Shown here: piece after piece, positions 8,552-19,319 of the stretch
Position numbering within the stretch: the stretch's first letter is position 1
How the letters are laid out: each line of letters begins with the position of its first letter
Source: Lentisphaera marina
GTDB lineage: Bacteria > Verrucomicrobiota > Lentisphaeria > Lentisphaerales > Lentisphaeraceae
Direction: 5' to 3'
NCBI RefSeq assembly: GCF_028745505.1
Contig: NZ_JAQZZL010000002.1
Location: 1,240,001 to 1,304,000 of the forward strand
DNA length: 64,000 nucleotides
Notes under the pieces: model-generated
What the model saw: the letters and a program-made list of their open reading frames with translations, nothing else
Databases searched by the model: none
Told to the model about the DNA's origin: nothing
Made by a program: the position numbers and the translations under genes

Positions 8552-11161
8552 TTACGCTTTTAAAGTCTTCGTCACAATCTCGTACACATCAGGAGAGAGC
8601 TCTTCTGTTGCGACAATCTTTTCCAGTGCCTGCTTCATGAACTTTCTTTGATCTCCCTTTAAGGCACCATACTTTTTAAAGGCTTTTGATAAACCCGCGG
8701 CTATTTGTGGATTAAAAGAATTTAATTCAATAATTTTATCTGCAATTAGTTCGTAGCCCGAACCATCTTCTTTGTGAAAAACCGGTAAGTTTGCGGCAAA
8801 AGCGCCATACAAGCAACGAACCTTATTGGGATTCTGAATATCAAAAGCTTCGACTTTCTCAAGTTCCTTAATCAACTTCACACTTGTACCTACACTAGCA
8901 CCTGCTTGCGCAGCAAACCATTTGTTAATCACTATGGCATCATCTTTCCATAGGTCGTAGAAGTGTTCTAGAGCTTCTTCTCGAGCTGTAGATTGCGTTT
9001 GTAGTAATGCCAATAAGGCTGCAAAACGATCCGTTAAATTCGCTGAAGAATCGTATTGATCCTGTGCTAGCGAAACGTATTGCGGCTTATCCAATTTCAA
9101 GAGGTAAGTAAGGCACATGTTTTTGAAACTACGTAAACCCATACTTTCTGCATTAAAGACATATTCTTCGGGTTTATTGTACCTATTGAAGTGTTCTGCC
9201 AAATAATCTTCATTAGCTTCAGCTAAGGCATGAGATAATATTTTCCTAGCTTCTTGAGCTAAAACAGGTGAAAATTCTTTTTGCTGCTCAGTTATGCTCA
9301 CTAGAGAAGGCACACTAAAGGCCAAAGCCTTAAAAGCTTCATCCGCATTGGATGATCGTATCAGCTTGCTAAAAGCATCTACTACTAAGTGATCAACTTG
9401 GGCAACTTTGTTATCTGCTAAAGCTTCACAAAGACTCTCAATCTCTAACTTGGCTAAACGCTGCCCTGCTTCATAACGATTAAAGCTATCTGAATCATAA
9501 GAGAGCAAGAAAGCTAAGTCTTCTCTTTTGGTTTCCATATCGAGAATAATTGGCGCCGAAAAAGATCTAAATAAAGATGGAACTGGCTTTTCTTTAAGCC
9601 CCTCAAAAACAAAACTCTGTGATTCTGTGTGGAGTTCTAAAATCGTCTCTGTGCCATAACTCTTACCCTGCATGATTAAGTCGAGTTCATCACCATTCGA
9701 ATCAAGCAAGCCCAACTTCACGGGTAAGTGATACGCTTCGTCTGATGAGTTTTTTAAATACTGAGTGAAAGTCAAAGTAAAAGTATCTGCACCTTCATCA
9801 AACTTTGTTTTCACTTCAATTGTTGGAGTCCCAGATTGGCTATACCAACGCTTGAATTGCTTAAAATCACGACCTGAAGCAACTTCCATTGAGTGTACAA
9901 AATCTTCTGTCGTCACAGCTTTACCATCGAACAAATCAAAATACTTTTTCATACCAAGCTGAAAATTCTGCTCGCCAATCATTGTATGGATCATGCGAAT
10001 AACTTCTGCGCCTTTTTCATAAACAGTGGGGGTATAGAAATTATTAATTTCCATATACGATGATGGTTTGATGGGGTGAGCATTGGGCCCGGCATCTTCA
10101 ACAAATTGCGAATCTCGCAAAGCACGCACATCTTCGATACGACAAACTGAACGCGAATGATGATCAGCAGAAAACTCTTGATCGCGAAAAACAGTTAGCC
10201 CTTCTTTCAAAGTTAACTGAAACCAATCGCGACAAGTGACGCGATTGCCCGTCCAGTTATGGAAATATTCGTGTGCAATAATGCCTTCGATACGGAAAAA
10301 GTTGGCATCTGTAGCCGTGTCTGGATTAGCTAAAGCACAAGTCGAGTTAAAGATGTTTAAGCCCTTATTCTCCATTGCCCCCATATTAAAAGCATCTACT
10401 GCTACAATCATGTATAAGTCGAGATCGTACTCTAAACCAAAGCGATCTTCGTCCCATTTCATCGACTTTTTCAAAGATTCTAAAGCATGTTCACAGCGAT
10501 CTTCATTGCCGTGATCTACAAAGATTTCCAAAGCAATAGAACGTCCACTCTTAGTAACAAATTCATCTTCAACTTTTGCCAGGTCACCCGCAACTAAAGC
10601 AAAGAGATAGCAAGGTTTTGGGAAGGGATCTTCCCAGACGGCAAAATGACGTCCATCCTGTAACTCACCATCTTCAATTAAATTACCATTTGATAAGAGC
10701 TGAGGGAATTCTACTTTATCCGCTTCAATCCTAGTGGTAAAAACTGACATCACATCTGAGCGATCCAAGTAATAACAAATCTTGCGAAAACCTTCGGGTT
10801 CATTTTGAGTGCAATAAATCTCTCCCGATTGATACAGGCCTTCGAGGGCCTTATTAGTCTTCGGATCAATTTCATTGACCACTTCTAAAATAAAATTGTC
10901 GCTCTTGGGGATAATAGTCAAGAATTTATCGCAAAGGTCATAGGCTATACTTTCTTCACCGACACATTTCACCGAAATAAAAGTCAAATTCTCTCCATTG
11001 AGTCGAAGATCACGGCGCTCTCCCGAATGATTCTTTTTGATGTGTAAACGAGAAGAGACTCGTGTTGATTCCTCAAAAATTTCTACGTTCAGTTCTGTTT
11101 TTGATATGAGATAATCTGGTTCTTGATAATCCTTCAAGTAAATTGTCTTTGCTTGACTCAT
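8552..11161 (-). CDS. pepN: aminopeptidase N (M1 family)
   Basis: An 869-residue zinc aminopeptidase that removes N-terminal residues from peptides in the cytoplasm. The exopeptidase motif GAMENKGLNIFN and zinc site HEYFHNWTGNRV, followed by the distal Glu in LKEGLTVFRDQEFSAD, are intact. Length and the long helical C-terminal domain match the E. coli PepN type (about 870 aa) rather than eukaryotic-like M1 enzymes. There is no signal peptide. It is divergent from the VOC-domain gene with 68 bp between starts, which must hold both promoters. Confidence 0.96.
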   Translation of the reverse strand: MSQAKTIYLKDYQEPDYLISKTELNVEIFEESTRVSSRLHIKKNHSGERRDLRLNGENLTFISVKCVGEESIAYDLCDKFLTIIPKSDNFILEVVNEIDPKTNKALEGLYQSGEIYCTQNEPEGFRKICYYLDRSDVMSVFTTRIEADKVEFPQLLSNGNLIEDGELQDGRHFAVWEDPFPKPCYLFALVAGDLAKVEDEFVTKSGRSIALEIFVDHGNEDRCEHALESLKKSMKWDEDRFGLEYDLDLYMIVAVDAFNMGAMENKGLNIFNSTCALANPDTATDANFFRIEGIIAHEYFHNWTGNRVTCRDWFQLTLKEGLTVFRDQEFSADHHSRSVCRIEDVRALRDSQFVEDAGPNAHPIKPSSYMEINNFYTPTVYEKGAEVIRMIHTMIGEQNFQLGMKKYFDLFDGKAVTTEDFVHSMEVASGRDFKQFKRWYSQSGTPTIEVKTKFDEGADTFTLTFTQYLKNSSDEAYHLPVKLGLLDSNGDELDLIMQGKSYGTETILELHTESQSFVFEGLKEKPVPSLFRSFSAPIILDMETKREDLAFLLSYDSDSFNRYEAGQRLAKLEIESLCEALADNKVAQVDHLVVDAFSKLIRSSNADEAFKALAFSVPSLVSITEQQKEFSPVLAQEARKILSHALAEANEDYLAEHFNRYNKPEEYVFNAESMGLRSFKNMCLTYLLKLDKPQYVSLAQDQYDSSANLTDRFAALLALLQTQSTAREEALEHFYDLWKDDAIVINKWFAAQAGASVGTSVKLIKELEKVEAFDIQNPNKVRCLYGAFAANLPVFHKEDGSGYELIADKIIELNSFNPQIAAGLSKAFKKYGALKGDQRKFMKQALEKIVATEELSPDVYEIVTKTLKA

Positions 11162-11229
11162 TTCTTTGCCTTCCTAATTGATATAAATTTTTCCATAGAT
11201 AGAATACTGCAACAAATTATATCTACACA

Positions 11230-11883
11230 ATGAAACCTGACCTACGCTTACATAAATTTCACATACTTTCACAGGTAAAAGACCTAAAGGAGAGCTCTCA
11301 ATTCTATCGAGCCCTCGGTTTAATTGCCCTAAAGGAAAATCTTTTTTCCGATGGCGAAGCCTGCATAGAACTAAGAGAGCACTGCCAAAACATCCCCAGC
11401 GTTTATATTGAAGCACACAATGATAAAGATGTATTTAATCACTATCAAGATCGAGGCATCATTTTTGATTGTTCGAGCCAAGACGATGGCTCAACTGAAC
11501 TTTTTTTCACCGACCCCAATGGACTTAATATTTTCTTAGGCGAAAAAAGCCCTCAATACCCAAGAGGAAATTGTGATACAAAAATACTAGAACTTAGCCA
11601 GTCGACTAAATACTACCTTGATTCAATTAACTTTTGGGTTCAACTAGGTGCAAACTGTGATGCTATGCGTGCCGATTATCCACGCACACTAATGCGTAAC
11701 GAGGCTTTCAAACTAGGACTTCACGATAACTCAAAATACAAGGGACAAGGTATTATCCTTTCAGTAAAAGAAGAGGCTATTAGCGAACTTAAGAAGAAGG
11801 GGTTTCCTGTTATGAAAAACCCCGATGGTAGTCATTTGTGCTTTTCCCCCGAAGGAATTAAGTGCACCCTCATCCTAGCTTAA
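11230..11883 (+). CDS. VOC (glyoxalase/bleomycin-resistance-like) family protein
   Basis: A 217-residue protein with two VOC-type modules: residues ~5-110 (LHKFHILSQVKDLKESSQFY ... FFTDPNGLNIFLGE) and ~115-217 (YYLDSINFWVQLGANCDA ... DGSHLCFSPEGIKCTLI). Each has the pattern of a substrate 'screen' ending in a DPNG- or SPEG-like turn. VOC proteins are metal-dependent glyoxalases, dioxygenases or resistance proteins, and the exact reaction is not predictable. It is divergent from pepN and its end overlaps the thioredoxin-like gene by 4 bp in convergent orientation. Confidence 0.75.
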   Translation: MKPDLRLHKFHILSQVKDLKESSQFYRALGLIALKENLFSDGEACIELREHCQNIPSVYIEAHNDKDVFNHYQDRGIIFDCSSQDDGSTELFFTDPNGLNIFLGEKSPQYPRGNCDTKILELSQSTKYYLDSINFWVQLGANCDAMRADYPRTLMRNEAFKLGLHDNSKYKGQGIILSVKEEAISELKKKGFPVMKNPDGSHLCFSPEGIKCTLILA

Positions 11884-12428
11884 CGTAAGGAAACTTTACC
11901 AGATTTTTTTGGAAGTTTCTTAAAGGCCTCCAAAGCTTCCATCGCATGCATTTTACGACCATCCAAAACGACATTTCCAGAATTATCAAACACCGTTAAA
12001 TTCGGGATTCCCCGCCCAGAATATTGACCTAAGCCTGATGATCTAATCTTATCAAAATCGATGGCATTAAAAGACATCTTTTTCATATAAGACAACATCG
12101 CCTGCTCTGAACGATCTGCGCAAACAAGCAAGACGTCAAAATTTTGCTTCTTTCTGTTCTCTAAATAATACTTATTCAAGATAGGTGTAAACTGCCTACA
12201 CGGCGGACACCAAGACGCTGAATAATACACGAGAATATAGCCTCGATTCTCCAAACCATGCTTCGCCACACTCGCTCCGGTCTTATCGACAATACTTGAG
12301 TATATTTTCGAAATTGGGTACTTATCTCCCCCTCCTACTTTAACAGGCGAAGCCTCTTTCTTGTTGGAAAGGTTACTCAAAAACATCACTCCACAAATAA
12401 GAGCTAAGACAATCATTATTTTATTCAT
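11880..12428 (-). CDS. membrane-anchored thioredoxin-like protein (nucleoredoxin type)
   Basis: A 182-residue protein with an uncleaved-looking N-terminal signal anchor (IMIVLALICGVMFLSNLS) followed by a thioredoxin fold with the active site YSASWCPPCRQFTPIL (CPPC). Spacing and the following LVCADRSEQAMLSYMKKM segment resemble nucleoredoxin/tryparedoxin-like thioredoxins common in PVC bacteria. The later GRGIPNLTVFD supplies the cis-Pro loop. It probably acts in the periplasm as a disulfide reductase; partners are unknown. Confidence 0.85.
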   Translation of the reverse strand: MNKIMIVLALICGVMFLSNLSNKKEASPVKVGGGDKYPISKIYSSIVDKTGASVAKHGLENRGYILVYYSASWCPPCRQFTPILNKYYLENRKKQNFDVLLVCADRSEQAMLSYMKKMSFNAIDFDKIRSSGLGQYSGRGIPNLTVFDNSGNVVLDGRKMHAMEALEAFKKLPKKSGKVSLR

Positions 12429-12626
12429 TAGAAAAACCCCATATATAAACTCGTCAATACTTATAAGATCAAATATCGCCTAATTTCAATTAATTCACAT
12501 GAATACTTTATTAAAAATCAAAAAAAGTAACAAATCCCACCAATAAAGACAAGTTAAACATAAACAAAACTACCATTTAGGCATATTTATATTAGCTTAT
12601 AAAAGATAATTTATGTGAGACAAACC

Positions 12627-14561
12627 ATGAACCTCAATAGCAAACAGCAAGAAGCCGCGGATCACGACAAGGGTCCTCTACTTTTACTTGCTGGTGCCGG
12701 TACAGGTAAAACTCACACTCTATGCAGTCGTGTAGCGCAACTCATCAAACAAGGTGTCGAATCTCATAAAATCTTGATGTTGACCTTCACGAGAAAAGCA
12801 GCTGATGAAATGAAGCAGCGAATTGAAAATATTCTCGACAAAAACTGCTTCGTTATGAATGGGACATTTCACTCCATCGCTTTCAACGATCTCAAAAACC
12901 TTGGCATCCTCAATAACCTGTCCGGTATCTTTGACGATGCTTCACAAGCAAAATTCATTCGCAAAGAACTAAAAAAGAAAAACTTCGAAAATATAAGTAG
13001 CTATTCACCACGAGAATTCATGCGCTTCTTCTCCTTATGCACCAACACCATGGAAGATGAACTTAAAATAATTGCCACGCATTTCCCCAATTGGTTAAGC
13101 CATAGTGAGTCAGTACTTAAACTCAAAGATTCCTACACCCGACACAAAAACAAACTCAAAGCATACGACTACGATGATATTTTGTGCACTTGGCTAGACG
13201 CCCTACAAGGACACAAAACTAGCCTCTCTCAGCAATGTGAGTATATTTTAGTTGATGAATATCAAGACACCTCAAAACTACAGATTGAGATACTCAAAAA
13301 GCTCTGCAAAAACCATTCCAACATCATGGCAGTAGGCGACGATTGCCAAAGCATCTATTCATTCCGCGGCGCCTTACCCGAACAAATCTCTCAATTCTCA
13401 AACGATTTTCCCGGCGCCAAATCTTTAACCCTGGAAGAAAACTATCGTAGTACAAAGCAAATCTTAGACTTCGCCAATAAATCTATGATTGACGCCAAGG
13501 GCATCATCCAGAAAAAACTGCACTCCGCCATTGATTCTCAAGGAGAAAACCCCGACCTTTTTTTCAGTTCATATCACAACTCAAGTGAAAAAGAAATTTG
13601 TCGCGAGATCTATCTACAGCGCTCTATGGGAGTAAGATTTGATCAACAAGCCATCCTCTATAGATCCACACTGCACTGCCTAAGACTAGAAATGGAACTC
13701 ACTCGCCAAGGCATTCCCTACAAGAAGTTTGGCAGTAAAAAAATCACTGATAAAAGCCACATTAAAAAATTTGCGGCTTTACTCTCCTTCACTTTTAGTG
13801 AAAAAGTTCACAAACTTGCGCTCATGCAATGCCTAGAAATCATCCCGGGTCTCGGGCCAAAAACCGTAGAGAAAACCCTCTTACAAATCGATGATGGCAA
13901 GACCTTAAAAGATATTAAATTTCCTACAAAATCAATTGATTCTATTCAAGAACTTTTGAGCTTCCAAAACATGGCTATCAACAAAAACAACCTAGAGGAA
14001 TTGATTAGATTCGCCGAGCCATTAATCTTTAACTCTAAAGAAGATAACCGCAAGAAACTCAAGGATATCTTCACCATTTCAGAGGAGTTGCGCAAAGCAC
14101 AAAACTGGGACGATTTTTATACTGACATCATTCTCAACATGGAAGTAGATAAATCGGATGACGGCGAAGCACTCACACTTTCCACCATACACTCCGCAAA
14201 AGGTAAAGAGTGGCAAAACGTTCATATTTTGGCAGTTAACGAAGGGGCCATCCCTCTACAAAACTCACAAAACATTGAAGAGGAAAGACGGCTACTCTAC
14301 GTTGCCATAACCAGAGCGAAAAAACGCCTAAAACTCTACATAGAAAACACTAAAGAACTTCGCGAGACCTCACGTTTTCTCCATAAACTAAGAGAAAATC
14401 AAAACAGCTTAGCCAATATGGATAAATTTGAGACTATCACTATTCAGCCTCAAAACAAAAACTACACTGAAGAACTCTGCTATGTCAGCGAAGACAGCCC
14501 AGGCACCGCCCTGGCCCAGTCCGATATGGACGAATTGACTTACGTCCCTTTTTATGACTAA
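12627..14561 (+). CDS. UvrD/Rep/PcrA-family ATP-dependent DNA helicase
   Basis: A superfamily 1A 3'-5' DNA helicase, 644 residues from the ATG at 12627. A GTG at 12615 in the same frame would add four residues; I prefer the ATG (MNLNSKQQEAADHD) because the family usually starts just before this Q-motif. Motifs in order are GAGTGKTHTL (Walker A), MLTFTRKAADEM (Ia), LVDEYQDTS (II), VGDDCQSIYSFRGA (III), LEENYRST (IV), TIHSAKGKEW (V) and LLYVAITRAKKRL (VI). The C-terminal ~60 residues are divergent. It is shorter than UvrD/PcrA (~720 aa), closer to Rep-like proteins. It stands alone between divergent and downstream gaps. Confidence 0.92.
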   Translation: MNLNSKQQEAADHDKGPLLLLAGAGTGKTHTLCSRVAQLIKQGVESHKILMLTFTRKAADEMKQRIENILDKNCFVMNGTFHSIAFNDLKNLGILNNLSGIFDDASQAKFIRKELKKKNFENISSYSPREFMRFFSLCTNTMEDELKIIATHFPNWLSHSESVLKLKDSYTRHKNKLKAYDYDDILCTWLDALQGHKTSLSQQCEYILVDEYQDTSKLQIEILKKLCKNHSNIMAVGDDCQSIYSFRGALPEQISQFSNDFPGAKSLTLEENYRSTKQILDFANKSMIDAKGIIQKKLHSAIDSQGENPDLFFSSYHNSSEKEICREIYLQRSMGVRFDQQAILYRSTLHCLRLEMELTRQGIPYKKFGSKKITDKSHIKKFAALLSFTFSEKVHKLALMQCLEIIPGLGPKTVEKTLLQIDDGKTLKDIKFPTKSIDSIQELLSFQNMAINKNNLEELIRFAEPLIFNSKEDNRKKLKDIFTISEELRKAQNWDDFYTDIILNMEVDKSDDGEALTLSTIHSAKGKEWQNVHILAVNEGAIPLQNSQNIEEERRLLYVAITRAKKRLKLYIENTKELRETSRFLHKLRENQNSLANMDKFETITIQPQNKNYTEELCYVSEDSPGTALAQSDMDELTYVPFYD

Positions 14562-14673
14562 TTCTTACACTTTCTCATAAGCAGATTTCATACATTTTCA
14601 CTAGACTTTAAGCTCCATTCACTTACATAACAAGCTGAAGGATAACATCTTTTAAAACATGACATGGTTTTAG

Positions 14674-14693
14674 GCTGTTAATTTTTTAACAGC
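14674..14693. promoter_or_regulatory. inverted repeat in the gltB leader
   Basis: A perfect inverted repeat (GCTGTTAA, 4-nt loop TTTT, TTAACAGC) about 75 bp before the gltB start. No T-run follows, so it is not an ordinary terminator. It could be an operator or an mRNA leader hairpin controlling gltBD. Confidence 0.35.
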
Positions 14694-14768
14694 TATTGCA
14701 AAAAAAGCGCCAACCTTTATTTTAGCGAGCTATTTATTTTAAAAACATATTATGGAAAGATTATAACT

Positions 14769-17700
14769 ATGGACAAAAAAGAACTTGGTTTTAATACACA
14801 AGAACTCGGTTTGTATTCTCCCTCCATGGAGAAAGACAACTGCGGTGCCGGTTTTATTTGTGACCTCAATGGCCGCAAATCCAATAAGATTATTCACAAC
14901 GCCCTAGAAATCCTTGTTCGCCTTACTCACCGCGGTGCAGTTAGTGCTGACGGAAAAACTGGTGATGGCGCTGGTATCTTAATGAAAATCCCACACGATT
15001 TCTTTGTAAAAGATTGTCGTAAAAACGAAATTTTCCTCCCTGAAGAAGGTCGCTATGCAGTTGGTATGGTTTTCCTACCACAAGACAATGAGCAAAGACG
15101 CAAATGCATGGGTGCATTTAAACGTGCCGTAACTGAAGAAGGCCTCAACCTACTCGGCTGGCGTGAAGTCCCCGTAAACACTGACGCTCTTGGTAAAATT
15201 GCTAAGCAAACTGAACCTAAAGTCATGCAAGTATTTGTTGGACGTGGCGAAGAAGACCTCAGTGAACAAGAATTCGGCATCCGCCTCTATATCTCACGCA
15301 AGTCTGTTGAAAACGAGATTCGTGAATCTGACATGTGCGAGAAAAACTTCTTCTACTTACCTTCTTTCTCAACGACGACTATTATTTACAAAGGTCTTAT
15401 TAAGCCTGAAGATATGTCTGACTACTACCCTGACTTAGTGAACGAAGAGTTCGTTACTAACTTGGCATTAGTTCACCAGCGTTTCTCAACTAATACTTTC
15501 CCCACTTGGGACCTCGCACAACCCTTCCGTTACATGTGCCACAATGGTGAAATCAATACTCTTCGTGGTAATGTAAACCGCATGCGTGCACGTCAAGAGC
15601 TTTTCGAGAGCGAACTATTCGGTGATCGCGTTGAAAAAATCAAACCTGTCGTTATCGAAGGCCGTTCTGACTCAGCTTGTTTAGACAATGCTGTTGAACT
15701 CATGGTTAACACTGGTCGCACACTTCCAGAAGTGATGATGACTCTCGTACCAGAAGCTTGGGAAAAACACCAAGATATGTCCGACGAAAAGAAAGCTTTC
15801 TACGAATATGCTTCTTGCATCATGGAACCATGGGATGGTCCTGCATCAATCCCTTTCACTGATGGTCACTGCATTGGCGCTATTCTCGACCGTAATGGTC
15901 TTCGTCCTTCGCGTTACACAGTAACAAAAGACGGCTTAGTCATTATGTCTTCAGAAATTGGCGTTGTTGATGTTGATCCAGCAAATGTTGACTACCATGG
16001 TCGCCTTGAGCCAGGACGTATGTTCCTCGTTGATATGGAAGAAGGTCGTATCGTTGGCGATGAAGAAATCAAAAACCGCGTTGTTAACTCACAGCCTTAT
16101 GGTCAATGGGTAAAAGACAACCTCATTCATTTCGAACAAATCCCTGCTGTAGAATTTGAAAACAAAGTTGAAGAAACTCCCCTCAATGAGAGAAAGAAAG
16201 TTTTCGGCTACAGCTTAGAAGATGAAAAAATCATCCTTTCTGCAATGGGCGAAATGGGCAAAGAAGCTATCGGCTCAATGGGTACAGATACTCCATTAGC
16301 TGTACTCTCAGATAAACCGCGTCTTATCTTTGATTACTTCAAACAACTTTTCGCACAGGTAACTAACCCACCACTCGATGGTATTCGTGAAGAAGTTGTT
16401 ACTTCACTTAAGCTCACAATTGGTTCTGCTCACAATGTATTTGAACAAGGTGGTCAGCACTGCAAAAAGCTTTCTGTGGAAACTCCTTTCCTCACTAATG
16501 GTGAATTAGAAAAACTTCGTTCACTCGATCAAGATGATTTGCGTGCGGTTACTATTCCTATCTTATTCAAAGCGAACACTGGCGTTAATGGTTTAGAGCA
16601 AGCGCTCAACGAAATCATTCTCAAAGCCATCAATGCTGTCGATGCAGGCAAAACACTTATCATCCTTTCGGATCGTGGTGTTGACAAAAAGAACGCTGCT
16701 ATCCCAGTATTACTCGCTTCATCATTTATCCACCACGCTCTAACGCGTTTCGGACGTCGTTCAAGATGTGGTATCATTGTTGAAACTGCAGAAGCTCGTG
16801 AAATTCACCACTTCGCTACCCTCTTCGGATATGGCGTAAGTGCGATCAACCCTTACATGGCTTACGAAGTTCTCGACGAAATGATTGGTAAAGGCATGCT
16901 CACTGTTGACCATGACAAAGCTGTAGCCAACTACATCAAAGCTGCTGGTACTGGTCTAGTGAAAGTAATGACTAAGATCGGTATCTCGACACTTCACTCT
17001 TACCGTGGTGCTCAAATCTTCGAAATCCTTGGTCTCAAAAAAGATTTCGTAGACCGTTACTTCACTCATACTGCAACTCGTATTGAGGGTGCTGGCTTAA
17101 GTGAAGTTTACAAAGACACAATCAAACGTCACAACCAAGCTTTCCCAACTGAGGAAACTGCAGGCAAAATTGAAGTCAATGTTGGTGGTGATTATCAGTG
17201 GCGCCGTAATGGTGAACGCCACATGTTCAACCCTCACACAGTTTCTCGTTTACAGCTAGCTGTACGTGACAACTTACCACAGTCTTATGAGCAATTCGCA
17301 AAAATGATCAATGATCAATCTGAGCGTCTCATGACTATCCGGGGTCTTATGGAATTCAAAGACCAAAACCCAATTCCTCTTGAAGAAGTTGAGCCTTGGA
17401 CTGAAATCGTTAAGCGCTTCAAAACTGGTGCTATGTCTTACGGTTCAATCTCTGCAGAAGCACACGAAAACCTCGCAATCGCAATGAACCGCATCGGTGG
17501 TAAATCTAACTCTGGTGAAGGTGGTGAAAACCCAGCTCGTTTCGAGAAAGACGAAAATGGCGACTGGCGTCGTTCTGCTATTAAGCAGGTTGCTTCTGGC
17601 CGTTTCGGTGTGACTTCACACTACCTCACTAATGCTGACGAAATTCAGATTAAAATGGCTCAGGGTGCTAAGCCTGGTGAAGGTGGTCAACTTCCTGGTG

Positions 17701-19310
17701 AAAAAGTATTCCCATGGATTGCTGAATGCCGTAACTCAACTCCTTACGTAGGTCTTATTTCTCCTCCTCCTCACCACGATATTTACTCAATCGAGGATTT
17801 GGCTCAACTTATTTATGACCTCAAAAATGCTAACCGCGCAGCTCGCGTTAACGTTAAGCTCGTTTCTGAAGTTGGCGTAGGCACGATTGCCGCTGGTGTT
17901 GCTAAAGCTAAAGCTGACGTTATCCTCGTTTCTGGTTTCGATGGCGGCACAGGTGCTTCACCATTAACTTCACTCAAGCACTGTGGTCTCCCTTGGGAAC
18001 TCGGTATTGCAGAAGCTCAGCAAACTCTCGTTATGAATGACTTACGTAACCGTATCGTTCTCGAATGCGATGGTCAGCTCAAAACGGGTCGCGATGTTGC
18101 GATTGCCGCACTTCTAGGTGCAGAAGAATTTGGTTTCGCAACGGCTCCACTCGTTGCTTCTGGCTGTATCATGATGCGTGTTTGTCACCTCAATACTTGC
18201 CCTGTGGGTATCGCAACTCAGGATCCTGAGTTACGTAAGCGTTTCAAAGGTAAGCCCGAGCACGTAGTTAACTACATGCGCTTTGTTGCCGAAGAGCTTC
18301 GCCAAATCATGGCTGAACTTGGTTTCCGCACTATTGCTGAAATGGTTGGTAAATCAGAGAAGCTCGAAATGCGTAAAGCTATCGATCACTACAAGGCTCA
18401 AGGTCTTGACTACAGCAAAATTCTCTACAAACCAGAAGTTGCTGAAGGTACAAAACTCTATAATACTGAAGTACAAGATCACGAACTTGATGAAGTTATC
18501 GACTTCACTCTTTTAGAGAAAGCTCAAGTAGCTATCGAAAAGAAAGAAAAAGTTAGCTTCGAGATTGATACATGTAATACTGATAGATCAGTTGGTGCTA
18601 TCCTTTCTAACGAAATCTCTAAAGTTCACGGTAAAGAAGGCCTTCCTGAAGATACTGTTGACATGACTTTCCATGGTTCTGCAGGTCAATCATTCGGTGC
18701 CTTCTCAACTAAAGGTCTCACAATGAGAGTTGAAGGCGAAACAAACGATTACCTCGGTAAAGGTTTGTCTGGTGCTAAACTTATCATCAAACCAGCTAAA
18801 ACATCAACTTATGTCGCTAAAGACAACATCATTACTGGTAACGTAACACTCTATGGTGCTGTTACTGGTGAAGCTTACATCAATGGTATTGCTGGTGAAC
18901 GTTTCTGCGTTCGTAACTCTGGTGCAAAAGCTGTCGTTGAAGGCGTTGGTGACCACGGTTGTGAATACATGACTGGTGGCGTTGCAGTTATCCTCGGTGA
19001 AACTGGACGTAACTTTGCAGCTGGCATGAGTGGTGGTGTTGCATACGTACTCGACCCAACTAACAAGTTCAAAGATCTCAACTGCAACATGGAAATGATC
19101 GGTTTCGAAAAAGTAGAAACTGAAGCGGATGTGGCTGAACTTAAACAATTAATTACAAATCACTTTAGTTACACAGATAGTTCCGTAGCCGAAGACATCC
19201 TCAATAACTGGGATGCGACACTCGAACAATTTGTTAAAGTGATGCCTCACGATTACAAACGCGCACTCGAACGAATTGCTCGTGAACAAGAAGAAGCGGC
19301 GCAGGTATAG
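14769..19310 (+). CDS. gltB: glutamate synthase (NADPH) large subunit
   Basis: A 1513-residue GOGAT alpha subunit, which makes two glutamates from glutamine and 2-oxoglutarate. The Ntn-amidotransferase Cys follows a short propeptide (MEKDN^CGAGFIC). The central and FMN-binding synthase domain contains [11 protein letters not shown] and [12 protein letters not shown]. The [3Fe-4S] cysteines are in [19 protein letters not shown], and the C-terminal glycine-rich beta-helix domain is present ([17 protein letters not shown]). Length is standard. A GGAAAG Shine-Dalgarno lies about 10 bases before the ATG. gltD follows after 9 bp. The amt-glnB pair faces it downstream, so this is a nitrogen-assimilation locus. 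Confidence 0.98.
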   Translation: MDKKELGFNTQELGLYSPSMEKDNCGAGFICDLNGRKSNKIIHNALEILVRLTHRGAVSADGKTGDGAGILMKIPHDFFVKDCRKNEIFLPEEGRYAVGMVFLPQDNEQRRKCMGAFKRAVTEEGLNLLGWREVPVNTDALGKIAKQTEPKVMQVFVGRGEEDLSEQEFGIRLYISRKSVENEIRESDMCEKNFFYLPSFSTTTIIYKGLIKPEDMSDYYPDLVNEEFVTNLALVHQRFSTNTFPTWDLAQPFRYMCHNGEINTLRGNVNRMRARQELFESELFGDRVEKIKPVVIEGRSDSACLDNAVELMVNTGRTLPEVMMTLVPEAWEKHQDMSDEKKAFYEYASCIMEPWDGPASIPFTDGHCIGAILDRNGLRPSRYTVTKDGLVIMSSEIGVVDVDPANVDYHGRLEPGRMFLVDMEEGRIVGDEEIKNRVVNSQPYGQWVKDNLIHFEQIPAVEFENKVEETPLNERKKVFGYSLEDEKIILSAMGEMGKEAIGSMGTDTPLAVLSDKPRLIFDYFKQLFAQVTNPPLDGIREEVVTSLKLTIGSAHNVFEQGGQHCKKLSVETPFLTNGELEKLRSLDQDDLRAVTIPILFKANTGVNGLEQALNEIILKAINAVDAGKTLIILSDRGVDKKNAAIPVLLASSFIHHALTRFGRRSRCGIIVETAEAREIHHFATLFGYGVSAINPYMAYEVLDEMIGKGMLTVDHDKAVANYIKAAGTGLVKVMTKIGISTLHSYRGAQIFEILGLKKDFVDRYFTHTATRIEGAGLSEVYKDTIKRHNQAFPTEETAGKIEVNVGGDYQWRRNGERHMFNPHTVSRLQLAVRDNLPQSYEQFAKMINDQSERLMTIRGLMEFKDQNPIPLEEVEPWTEIVKRFKTGAMSYGSISAEAHENLAIAMNRIGGKSNSGEGGENPARFEKDENGDWRRSAIKQVASGRFGVTSHYLTNADEIQIKMAQGAKPGEGGQLPGEKVFPWIAECRNSTPYVGLISPPPHHDIYSIEDLAQLIYDLKNANRAARVNVKLVSEVGVGTIAAGVAKAKADVILVSGFDGGTGASPLTSLKHCGLPWELGIAEAQQTLVMNDLRNRIVLECDGQLKTGRDVAIAALLGAEEFGFATAPLVASGCIMMRVCHLNTCPVGIATQDPELRKRFKGKPEHVVNYMRFVAEELRQIMAELGFRTIAEMVGKSEKLEMRKAIDHYKAQGLDYSKILYKPEVAEGTKLYNTEVQDHELDEVIDFTLLEKAQVAIEKKEKVSFEIDTCNTDRSVGAILSNEISKVHGKEGLPEDTVDMTFHGSAGQSFGAFSTKGLTMRVEGETNDYLGKGLSGAKLIIKPAKTSTYVAKDNIITGNVTLYGAVTGEAYINGIAGERFCVRNSGAKAVVEGVGDHGCEYMTGGVAVILGETGRNFAAGMSGGVAYVLDPTNKFKDLNCNMEMIGFEKVETEADVAELKQLITNHFSYTDSSVAEDILNNWDATLEQFVKVMPHDYKRALERIAREQEEAAQV

Positions 19311-19319
19311 GAGATTATC

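Noticed and set aside
18804..19148. Long minus-strand ORFs inside gltB and gltD
   Set aside because: They are antisense shadows of strongly conserved coding sequence with low-complexity translations.
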